From the NCBI GenBank assembly GCA_913031525.1, contig CAJWGC010000023.1, positions 1 to 11,574 on the forward strand: 11,574 bases of DNA, written 5' to 3'. Of the stretch, positions 1 through 6,503 are shown piece by piece. Positions within the stretch are counted from its first letter, which is position 1. Each line of letters opens with the position of its first letter. Source of the DNA: an uncultured Acidimicrobiia bacterium (GTDB taxonomy: Bacteria > Actinomycetota > Acidimicrobiia > Spongiisociales > UBA5794). The notes beneath the pieces are model-generated. The model saw only the letters and a list, made by a program, of their open reading frames with translations. It was not told the origin of the DNA and did no database searches. The position numbers and the translations under genes are program-made.

Positions 1-54
1 GTGGTTGTGGTTGTGGTTGTGGTTGTGGTTGTGGTTGTGGTTGTGGTTGTGGTT
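1..54. repeat. Hexanucleotide tandem repeat, nine perfect copies of GTGGTT
   Basis: Nine uninterrupted copies of the 6-mer fill positions 1-54 and continue past the window edge. Read on the minus strand in the lipoprotein frame they give alternating ACC and ACA codons, all threonine. Since the unit is a multiple of three, copy-number change would lengthen or shorten the threonine linker without shifting frame. The sequence starting inside the repeat suggests that an assembly broke there. Confidence 0.95.
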
Positions 55-182
55 GACGGAGCACTTGTTGTCTCGAGGGGTGGTGTTGGCATCGTTTCTG
101 GCGATGGAGCCGATCTGGGGGAACAAGCCACTACAGACATCAACAGTGCCAATGCGGCTGCTGCTGGGTAGGCCCTTCTCAC
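1..182 (-). CDS. N-terminal part of a lipoprotein with a poly-threonine linker, cut by the window edge
   Basis: A GTG codon at 182-180 opens a minus-strand frame of 60 codons running off the left edge. It begins with two arginines (MRRAYP), has a hydrophobic stretch and ends its signal in SVVAC, a lipobox with Cys20 as the lipidated residue. After the cysteine come about 23 residues rich in Pro, Ser and Thr, then at least 17 consecutive threonines (ACC/ACA alternating). This is the usual build of a secreted lipoprotein: export by Sec, lipid anchoring at Cys20, then a flexible, possibly O-glycosylated spacer carrying a domain away from the membrane. The domain itself lies outside the window, so function is unknown. 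An in-frame TAG stands about 55 bases upstream of the GTG with no other start between, so the start is well constrained. No clear Shine-Dalgarno is seen. A TACCAT box ends six bases before the GTG, which would suit a leaderless transcript. The other five frames through the repeat give poly-Val, Trp-Leu, Gly-Cys, Asn-His or Gln-Pro, none with a signal peptide. Confidence 0.72.
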   Translation of the reverse strand, partial: MRRAYPAAAALALLMSVVACSPRSAPSPETMPTPPLETTSAPSTTTTTTTTTTTTTTTTT

Positions 183-267
183 GGTCCGATGGTAGTGATA
201 GCTTTGGAGTGGGCCCTTGTCGCCAGCTTGGCTACGCTAGGGACCCTCACGATCCCAGCAGGTGACC

Positions 268-1596
268 ATGCGAATAGTCGTGATTGGAGCAGGCACAATT
301 GGCTCCCACCTCGCCGAGCGGCTGTCCGATGAGGGCCAAGACGTTGTAGTTATAGAGCTGGATGCAACGCGCGCCGAAGAGGTACAAGCAGAGGTCGATT
401 GTTTGGTTATCAACGGGAATGGCGCTAGTCATGACACTTTGGCTGAGGCAGGAGTGGGGAGATCGGATTTAGTAATAGCCGTTTCATCGTCAGATGCCGT
501 CAACGTTCTTGCTGCACATGCCGCTGGCGCGCTCGGTCCGGCTCGTAGGATTGCCCGCGTCGCTGATCCTCAACTCCGTGATGAAGCGCTTGCGCTGGGG
601 GTAGATCTTCTTATAGACCCTATCGAAGCCACCGCGGATTCTCTGGTTCTGTTGCTTAGCCAGCGAGGTGTTTCGGAGCTCATCGAGTTTGCCGATGGAA
701 GGCTTGATCTGATTGGTGGATTTATTTCTTCCGACGCTCCTGTGGTGGGACTGACTCTGGCTGAATTGCGAGATGAAGTAAGCGGTTGGACGTGGATTGT
801 TGTGGCCGTTATTCGAGATGGCGAGACGATTATCGCCAGAGGTTCGACTCAGATCAGAGTTGGAGATCACGTCCTATTCATGGTGGAGACGGGTCGAGGA
901 GAAGAGGCATATAAGTGGTTAGGCCTCCATGAAGATCCTGCCGAGAAGGTCGCGATCCTCGGTGCAACGCGGCTCGCCGAGAGGACCGCGGCCGGTCTTA
1001 TCGAGAATGGTATCCATACACTGATAGTCGATGAAAACATTGACCGTGTGCAAAGAATCGCGGCGAAGCTTCCTGAAGTCATTGGTGTGGTCGGTGATCC
1101 GACCGATCCAAAGCTGCTTCATGCAGAGGGGATTGATACTTCTGATGCGGTACTAGCACTTACCGGATGGGATGAAGTCAATATTTTGGGGTGTCTCGTG
1201 GCTAAAGCCATTGGGGTTCCGACCGCTGTAGCCCGAATGGCACGTCACGACCTCGTACGGCTCATAGCCGGAATCGGCATCGACGCAGGAGTATCGGCTC
1301 GTTTGACCGCGGCGAGTGAAATTCTCCGGTTTGTGCGAAAAGGAAAGGTCCATTCGGTTGTCACCTTTCAGGACAGCGATGCTGAGGCAATCGAGGTGGA
1401 AATTGGAGCCAACAGTTCTGTGGCAGGAAAGTTGCTTCGGGATATTCGTTTGCCTCGAGACCTGATTGTTGGTGGTGTGATTCGTGGAGAGAAGGTCTTC
1501 GTGCCTCGTGGGGAAACTCGCATTGAGGTCCAAGATCGTCTGATTGTGATTGCACTCCCCCAGGTCGTTCACGAGGTCGAGCAGCTCTCCGGTTGA
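268..1596 (+). CDS. trkA: Trk potassium uptake regulatory subunit TrkA
   Basis: This is a cytoplasmic peripheral protein that binds NAD(H) and gates the TrkH potassium channel. The 443-residue length fits the TrkA type with two RCK units in tandem. The first Rossmann half opens with a perfect dinucleotide motif (GAGTIG, residues 7-12) and an acidic Glu30 at the end of the second strand. The first RCK-C half covers roughly residues 140-220. The second Rossmann half starts near residue 227, but its glycine motif is degraded to GATRLA (232-237), so it may not bind nucleotide in the standard way; a second RCK-C half ends the protein. I chose ATG at 268 over the in-frame GTG at 262. The protein then begins MRIVVIGAG as TrkA proteins usually do, and an AGGTGA run (260-265) lies just upstream. 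The stop overlaps the trkH start, so the two subunits are probably translated together. Confidence 0.95.
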   Translation: MRIVVIGAGTIGSHLAERLSDEGQDVVVIELDATRAEEVQAEVDCLVINGNGASHDTLAEAGVGRSDLVIAVSSSDAVNVLAAHAAGALGPARRIARVADPQLRDEALALGVDLLIDPIEATADSLVLLLSQRGVSELIEFADGRLDLIGGFISSDAPVVGLTLAELRDEVSGWTWIVVAVIRDGETIIARGSTQIRVGDHVLFMVETGRGEEAYKWLGLHEDPAEKVAILGATRLAERTAAGLIENGIHTLIVDENIDRVQRIAAKLPEVIGVVGDPTDPKLLHAEGIDTSDAVLALTGWDEVNILGCLVAKAIGVPTAVARMARHDLVRLIAGIGIDAGVSARLTAASEILRFVRKGKVHSVVTFQDSDAEAIEVEIGANSSVAGKLLRDIRLPRDLIVGGVIRGEKVFVPRGETRIEVQDRLIVIALPQVVHEVEQLSG

Positions 1597-3044
1597 TGCG
1601 CTGGCGACGCCTCTTTCATGTGATCGGTGCCGTGGTGGGTGCGGTCGGATTCGCCATGCTCGTTCCAGCGGTGATTGCTCTTATTTACGGGGAAACTGCC
1701 GAAGCATGGAGGATTTTTTTAGCCGCATTGGTTACGGGAATAGCCGGCTGGTCTGTTTGGAAATACTTGGAACCTCCAAGAGGTCTCACTACACGTGAAG
1801 GATTTGCCATCGTTGGCTTGTCTTGGATCGCTATGGCATTCTTCGGCACTTTGCCGTACTTGATGACAGGTGAGATCACATCGTTCACCGACGCATTTTT
1901 TGAAACAGCTGCTGGCTTTACTACCACGGGGTCTTCAATCGTCGAGGATCCTGCTGGTTTAAGCCATGGGATTTTGATCTGGAGAGCCTTGACGCAATGG
2001 ATCGGAGGAATGGGAATCATCCTTCTGTCGGTCGCGATTCTTCCTCTTCTTGGGATAGGCGGTGTCGAACTTGCTCGAGCCGAAGCCCCAGGGGTTTCAC
2101 CTGATCGCCTTACCCCTCGATTTCGTGAGACAGCGAAACGGCTCTGGTATCTCTACGTTGGGCTCACGGTAGTTGAGGCCATCCTGTTGTCGGCAGGAGA
2201 TATGACGGTTTACGAGGGCCTAGCACACGCTTTAACCACCATGCCCACAGGAGGATTCAGCACTCACGTTGGATCATTAGGCGCTTTCAGTTCTTATTCC
2301 CAATGGGTTGTGATCGTATTCATGGTGTTGGCTGGTGTCTCTTTTGCTCTACATTTTCGAGGTTTGGCTAATCCGAAGGCGTATCTTCGGAATGCAGAAT
2401 TTCGCCTCTTCACCGGGATCATTGGCGCGGCCTCCGTGGTGATAGCAATCGGTATCTGGGCTTCTCCTTTTCATGACACGATCCGGCATTCCATTTTTAC
2501 CGCGGTGTCACTTGTTACGGGAACTGGGTATGCCACAGCGGACTTTGGTTTGTGGCCGGTTGCGCTTCAGATCATGGTGCTGGGGTTGATGTTCGTTGGC
2601 GGGATGACCGGATCTACGGGAGGATCGGTGAAACCGTTCAGACTGGGAGTGCTTTTCCAAGCAGCTCGTGCTGACCTGCGTCGAGTGATCCACCCACGCG
2701 GAGTTTTCCCGGTGCGGTTTGGCAGAAGCATTGTGAAGGACACGGTGGTCGAGTCGATTCAGTCGTTTTTCTTGCTTTACATGTTCATCTTTATGACCGG
2801 CACACTTCTTTTCGGGATCTTGGTGAGCGTCCGTGGTGGGGGATTCGATCTTGTCACGGCGATTTCCGCCGTTGCGTCGGCTATCGGCAACATCGGCCCG
2901 GGTCTATCCGAAGTCGGTCCAGCGTCAAATTATGCGGCGATTCCCGGGGAGACCAAGTGGTTGCTTTCATTTCTAATGATCGTCGGTCGACTCGAGATCT
3001 TTCCTGTAATCCTGCTGTTTTCCAGAGAACTCTGGCGTAAGTAG
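1596..3044 (+). CDS. trkH: Trk potassium uptake channel subunit TrkH
   Basis: Integral membrane K+ translocating subunit of the Trk/Ktr superfamily, 482 residues. All four pore-loop segments that build the selectivity filter are visible, each with its key glycine: GFTTTGSS (about 107-114), MPTGGFS (216-222), VTGTGYA (307-313) and IGNIGPG (430-436). Hydrophobic segments before and after each loop give the expected M1-P-M2 pattern repeated four times. The C-terminus ends RLEIFPVILLFSRELWRK, a form commonly seen in TrkH. The start is the ATG at 1596, whose A is the last base of the trkA stop (TGATG). No clear Shine-Dalgarno precedes it, so it is probably translated by coupling to trkA. K+ uptake by TrkAH is normally driven by membrane potential, which the adjacent pyrophosphatase could help supply; that link is inference. 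Confidence 0.96.
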   Translation: MRWRRLFHVIGAVVGAVGFAMLVPAVIALIYGETAEAWRIFLAALVTGIAGWSVWKYLEPPRGLTTREGFAIVGLSWIAMAFFGTLPYLMTGEITSFTDAFFETAAGFTTTGSSIVEDPAGLSHGILIWRALTQWIGGMGIILLSVAILPLLGIGGVELARAEAPGVSPDRLTPRFRETAKRLWYLYVGLTVVEAILLSAGDMTVYEGLAHALTTMPTGGFSTHVGSLGAFSSYSQWVVIVFMVLAGVSFALHFRGLANPKAYLRNAEFRLFTGIIGAASVVIAIGIWASPFHDTIRHSIFTAVSLVTGTGYATADFGLWPVALQIMVLGLMFVGGMTGSTGGSVKPFRLGVLFQAARADLRRVIHPRGVFPVRFGRSIVKDTVVESIQSFFLLYMFIFMTGTLLFGILVSVRGGGFDLVTAISAVASAIGNIGPGLSEVGPASNYAAIPGETKWLLSFLMIVGRLEIFPVILLFSRELWRK

Positions 3045-3099
3045 ACCGCTGTTTTGCGTCGACGAACGAGAGTCAAACTGGAGCTGGATAGCGCGTAGT

Positions 3100-3105
3100 T
3101 AGAAT
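3100..3105 (+). promoter_or_regulatory. Possible -10 box (TAGAAT) upstream of the pyrophosphatase gene
   Basis: In the 100-base gap between trkH and the pyrophosphatase gene, TAGAAT matches the sigma-70 consensus at five of six positions. I see no good -35 hexamer 16-18 bases upstream, so this is weak. It would give the pyrophosphatase its own promoter with a leader of about 30-40 bases. No rho-independent terminator for trkAH is visible in the gap. Confidence 0.3.
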
Positions 3106-3133
3106 TCGCCTTCCTACCGAACGTCTACTGAGC

Positions 3134-3138
3134 GGGAG
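3134..3138 (+). promoter_or_regulatory. Ribosome binding site that fixes a TTG start
   Basis: GGGAG, six bases ahead of the TTG at 3145, is the best Shine-Dalgarno match in the gap. It decides the start of the pyrophosphatase. The first in-frame ATG lies more than 35 codons further in and would remove the first membrane helix. Confidence 0.7.
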
Positions 3139-3144
3139 TGACTC

Positions 3145-5223
3145 TTGGACCCCATTATCTGGCTTTGGCTTGCCCTCGCCGGCGGTGTATTGGCTTTAGC
3201 GCTAGCGGTTTTCTATGGCCGGCAGGTTGCTGAAGCGAGCCCTGGCAATGAGCGAATGCGCGAACTCATGGGAGCGATTCGCGAGGGCGCCATGACTTTC
3301 ATCAAGCGGGAATACACCGCCGTTGCGGTCTTCGTGGTGATTCTCGCCATACTTATTCTGATTTTCCTCGACTGGGGCCGCCCTTGGGGAGCCGTTGCTT
3401 ACGTGTTTGGGGCGGCGCTTTCGGCGTTAGCTGGCTTTATCGGTATGCGTACTGCGACGGCCGCTAATGCACGCACTGCTGAGGCGGCTCGGGAGGGTGG
3501 GGTTACCAAGGCTTTGCCGCTGGCATTCCGTGGCGGAGCAGTCATGGGATTCACAGTGGCTGGGCTTGGCCTTTTAGGCCTGGCTCTCGGTTACTTATTT
3601 TTCGAGGAGATTCTCGGTGATGACAATTCTTTCCAGATCATCACCGCGATCGGTCTTGGAGGCTCATCGATAGCATTGTTCTCTCGAGTTGGCGGAGGTA
3701 TTTATACGAAGGCTGCCGACATTGGGGCAGACCTTGTTGGCAAGGTTGAAGCTGGCATTCCTGAGGATGATCCACGCAACCCAGCTGTCATTGCTGACAA
3801 TGTTGGCGACAACGTGGGGGACGTTGCCGGAATGGGGGCGGACTTGTTTGAGTCTTATGTAGGTTCCCTTATTGCTCCGATCGCTTTCGCTGCTTTTGCC
3901 TTTAGCGGATTCGATTTCCAAGATGAGGCGTTTTTCTACCCGCTGATGATCGCGACCTTGGGGATGGGGGGATCCATTATCGGTTCATTTTTCGTTAAGC
4001 CGGGAGAGGGGAGTCTCGCCGCTGCGCTACATAAAGGGACCTGGGTTGCTATGAGCATCACCATCGTCGGTGTGGCGATCTTTACTCCAATCCTTTTCGG
4101 AAGCGATGTCGACGGCGTAGACAATGCCTGGGGCCTGGTTTTGGCTGTTGTCGTGGGCCTTGTTATTGGATGGCTAATCGGGCAGATTTCCGAATGGTTT
4201 ACTAGTGATCACTTCCGCATCGTCAAGGAAGTGGCCCGTCAGGCGCAGACTGGGCCAGCCACTGTGGCGTTGTCTGGGATTTCTGAGGGTATGCGATCGG
4301 CAGCCTTTTCTGTAGTCGTTGCTGCACTGGGGATGGCTGGAGCTTATTGGGGGGGGGATCTTGCTTTCGACCATGAACTTGCCGGAATATATGGAATTGC
4401 CATCGCGGCGATCGGGGTCTTGTCGACCCTCGGAATCACGGTATCGGTTGATGCTTACGGGCCCATCGCCGATAACGCAGGTGGGATTGCTGAGATGGCC
4501 CATTTGCCCCCTGAAGTACGGGAAGCTACTGATGCTCTCGATTCTCTTGGTAATACCACCGCCGCTGTTGCTAAAGGATTTGCCATCGCGTCGGCCGCTA
4601 TTACTGCCTTAGCGCTGTTCTTCACATTTCGGCAAGCTGTAGTAGACGCTGGCGGAGAGTTGCCCGTTCTGGACATCTTGGATATTCATGTAACGGTTGG
4701 GCTTTTCATTGGAGCGATGTTTCCATTTCTATTCGCAGCCCTTACGATTCAAGCGGTCGGCCGGGCAGCGAATCGAATGATTGAAGAAGTTCGTCGTCAG
4801 TTCCGGGAAATTCCCGGACTGCTTCAAGGCGAAAAGGATGTTCGTCCGGATTCAGCACGTGCGGTCGATATTTCAACCGCAGCAGCGTTGCGAGAGATGA
4901 TGATCCCTGGCGCGTTAGCGGTAGCTTTGCCGCTCGTTGTCGGTTTTATATCCGTCAGGGCACTTGGTGGGGTGCTGGCTGGTGCTTTGCTGACCGGTTT
5001 TCTTTTGGCCATCTTTATGGCCAACGCGGGCGGTGCATGGGACAACGCTAAGAAGTTCATTGAGTCAGGGGCTTTTGGGGGCAAGGGATCGGATTCCCAC
5101 AAGGCTGCGGTTGTTGGCGACACCATTGGAGATCCGTTTAAAGACACTTCCGGTCCTGCCATGAACATTGTGATCAAGGTTATGACGATTGTGAGCTTGA
5201 TCTTCGCTTCTGCGTTCGTGTAA
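3145..5223 (+). CDS. hppA: Membrane-bound ion-translocating pyrophosphatase, K+-dependent type
   Basis: It hydrolyses pyrophosphate at the cytoplasmic face and pumps H+ and/or Na+ out through a homodimeric membrane protein of about 16 helices. The 692-residue length is normal. The catalytic signatures are intact: DxGADLVGK with EDDPRNPAVIADNVGDNVGD (about 192-226), DAYGPIADNAGG (436-447), and near the C-terminus DNAKK (633-637) plus GDTIGDPFKD (658-667). GNTTAA at 469-474 has Ala473 where K+-independent enzymes carry Lys, and Ala476 three residues on where those have Thr, so K+ dependence is expected. Glu236 in DLFESY sits in the helix-6 position found in Na+-pumping enzymes, and also in some H+-pumping bacterial ones, so ion specificity is open; the symbol is the generic one. 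The TTG start is set by GGGAG six bases upstream and by the first membrane helix (about residues 4-23). A run of nine G at 4349-4357 lies inside the gene and is in frame as Trp-Gly-Gly. Confidence 0.95.
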   Translation: MDPIIWLWLALAGGVLALALAVFYGRQVAEASPGNERMRELMGAIREGAMTFIKREYTAVAVFVVILAILILIFLDWGRPWGAVAYVFGAALSALAGFIGMRTATAANARTAEAAREGGVTKALPLAFRGGAVMGFTVAGLGLLGLALGYLFFEEILGDDNSFQIITAIGLGGSSIALFSRVGGGIYTKAADIGADLVGKVEAGIPEDDPRNPAVIADNVGDNVGDVAGMGADLFESYVGSLIAPIAFAAFAFSGFDFQDEAFFYPLMIATLGMGGSIIGSFFVKPGEGSLAAALHKGTWVAMSITIVGVAIFTPILFGSDVDGVDNAWGLVLAVVVGLVIGWLIGQISEWFTSDHFRIVKEVARQAQTGPATVALSGISEGMRSAAFSVVVAALGMAGAYWGGDLAFDHELAGIYGIAIAAIGVLSTLGITVSVDAYGPIADNAGGIAEMAHLPPEVREATDALDSLGNTTAAVAKGFAIASAAITALALFFTFRQAVVDAGGELPVLDILDIHVTVGLFIGAMFPFLFAALTIQAVGRAANRMIEEVRRQFREIPGLLQGEKDVRPDSARAVDISTAAALREMMIPGALAVALPLVVGFISVRALGGVLAGALLTGFLLAIFMANAGGAWDNAKKFIESGAFGGKGSDSHKAAVVGDTIGDPFKDTSGPAMNIVIKVMTIVSLIFASAFV

Positions 5224-5278
5224 TTCGTATTGCTTTTGCCTTATCTACGCTATTTTTAGGTACATCGCGAGGTATCGC

Positions 5279-6502
5279 ATGGCGATCGAGATCAGCATGG
5301 TGCGGCATGGGCAAACTAAAGCCAATGTCGCTGGAATTTGGCAAGGAACTACCAATTCTGACTTGACCCATACAGGCCAACGTCAGGTTGAGTGTCTTGG
5401 AAAACGTTACGCGACGTCTTCCCCGGGTCTGGTTTTAACCTCAAATCTTGGTCGAGCTAGGGACACAGCTGCCGTTTTCGGGCCGGCAGAGATTGATGAG
5501 CGATGGAGGGAGTTGCATCTCGGCGAATGGGAAGGATTGACCCAAGCTGAGATCGACGAAAGATATCCGGGAGAATTCGCCGCAGCGTCGGCCAGTGGGG
5601 ATGTCTCTTTCGGAGGCGGTGAAACCACCTCCGAAATGAAGGAGAGGCTGGTGGAGGCGTTCTTTGATCTGGCCGGTCGGCTTAGGGATGGTGAACGAGC
5701 GACGGTCGTGACTCATGGTGGAGCGATACTCACACTGCTGGGTGCGATTCTCGGGATCAACATGTTTGGGAAGGTGTCACGTCTTGCCAACACCGCGATT
5801 TGCAACGTACTGATCGGTCTGGATGATGTCCCGCGCCTTGTGGTCTTCAACGACTCGACTCATCTTCCGAAGGTCCTGATGGACGTCGAGCTAGAAGGGA
5901 CTCACGTCGTATTGGTCCGGCACGGAGAAACTTTTGCGAACCTTGAAGGTCGTTGGCAGGGGCAATCTCCAGGTGAGTTGACGCCACGTGGCAGGTCTCA
6001 GGCCTTGTCATTGATCGAGCACTTCCCACCGGTTGACGTTTTTTTTACTTCTCCGTTGACTCGCGCCAAAGAAACAGCTCTGTTGATTGCGGGTGGGAGC
6101 CGATTGATACCTGAAGAGGTACACGCGTTTAGCGAACTTGGTTTTGGGAGATGGGAAATGCTGACCGTAGATGAGATTCGTGATCTAGATCCATTAGGAC
6201 TAAAGGAAATCGAGGCCGGACACGACATCAGACGCGGAAGAATCGGCGAGACGTTTGGCGAAGTAAGAGATCGTTTCAGAGACACCCTGGAGGAGCTGGT
6301 TGAGCAGCATTGTGGCAGTACGATCGGTGTTGTTTCTCACGGTGCAGCCATTCGCGCTTTTGCTACCGACCTTCTTGGGCTTTCGCATCCCGATCGCCGG
6401 CGAATTGGGCTGCTGCGGAACACTGCTATGGCCAGAGTTGTCTACGGTTCTGAGGGCCCTGCGCTCGCGGCTTGGAATATTGCTCCTCACCTGGAATCTT
6501 GA
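5279..6502 (+). CDS. Tandem two-domain histidine phosphatase (phosphoglycerate mutase-like)
   Basis: Two complete histidine-phosphatase domains lie in one 407-residue cytoplasmic protein; single-domain members are usually about 200 residues. Domain 1 (about 1-200) has RHGQT (Arg9, His10 as the phosphorylated residue), Arg59 in TSNLGRARDT, Glu78 in RELHLGEWEG and His146 in VTHGG. Domain 2 (about 208-407) has RHGET (Arg214, His215), Arg262 in TSPLTRAKET, Glu286 in SELGFGRWE and His354 in VSHGA. Both catalytic sets therefore look intact, and neither domain is an obvious dead copy. The family covers sugar, cofactor and nucleotide phosphatases as well as true mutases, and the sequence does not reveal the substrate; I would not call it a glycolytic mutase. 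The ATG at 5279 follows GAGGT with a five-base gap. The glycosyltransferase start lies one base after its stop, so the two are probably co-transcribed. Confidence 0.92.
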   Translation: MAIEISMVRHGQTKANVAGIWQGTTNSDLTHTGQRQVECLGKRYATSSPGLVLTSNLGRARDTAAVFGPAEIDERWRELHLGEWEGLTQAEIDERYPGEFAAASASGDVSFGGGETTSEMKERLVEAFFDLAGRLRDGERATVVTHGGAILTLLGAILGINMFGKVSRLANTAICNVLIGLDDVPRLVVFNDSTHLPKVLMDVELEGTHVVLVRHGETFANLEGRWQGQSPGELTPRGRSQALSLIEHFPPVDVFFTSPLTRAKETALLIAGGSRLIPEEVHAFSELGFGRWEMLTVDEIRDLDPLGLKEIEAGHDIRRGRIGETFGEVRDRFRDTLEELVEQHCGSTIGVVSHGAAIRAFATDLLGLSHPDRRRIGLLRNTAMARVVYGSEGPALAAWNIAPHLES

Positions 6503-6503
6503 G

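Noticed and set aside
1..171. Plus-strand poly-valine frame ending at a TAG at 169-171
   Set aside because: Open only because of the repeat and its surroundings; about 18 valines followed by low-complexity residues fits no protein type as well as the minus-strand lipoprotein does.
5..265. Plus-strand frame beginning with a Trp-Leu repeat, overlapping the left repeat
   Set aside because: It is the antisense shadow of the poly-threonine lipoprotein. The minus-strand frame has a proper signal peptide, lipobox and linker; this one has a repeat followed by sequence with no recognisable features.
262..268. GTG at 262 as the trkA start
   Set aside because: The Shine-Dalgarno-like AGGTGA overlaps this GTG, and starting at ATG 268 gives the standard MRIVVIGAG N-terminus.
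3057..3064. Eight-base palindrome CGTCGACG after trkH, considered as an operator or terminator
   Set aside because: Too short, with no loop and no T-run; GTCGAC-type palindromes are expected by chance in this composition.
6300..6503. Extended N-terminus of the glycosyltransferase frame
   Set aside because: These 68 codons lie within the phosphatase gene in another frame; the family's N-terminus begins exactly at ATG 6504.
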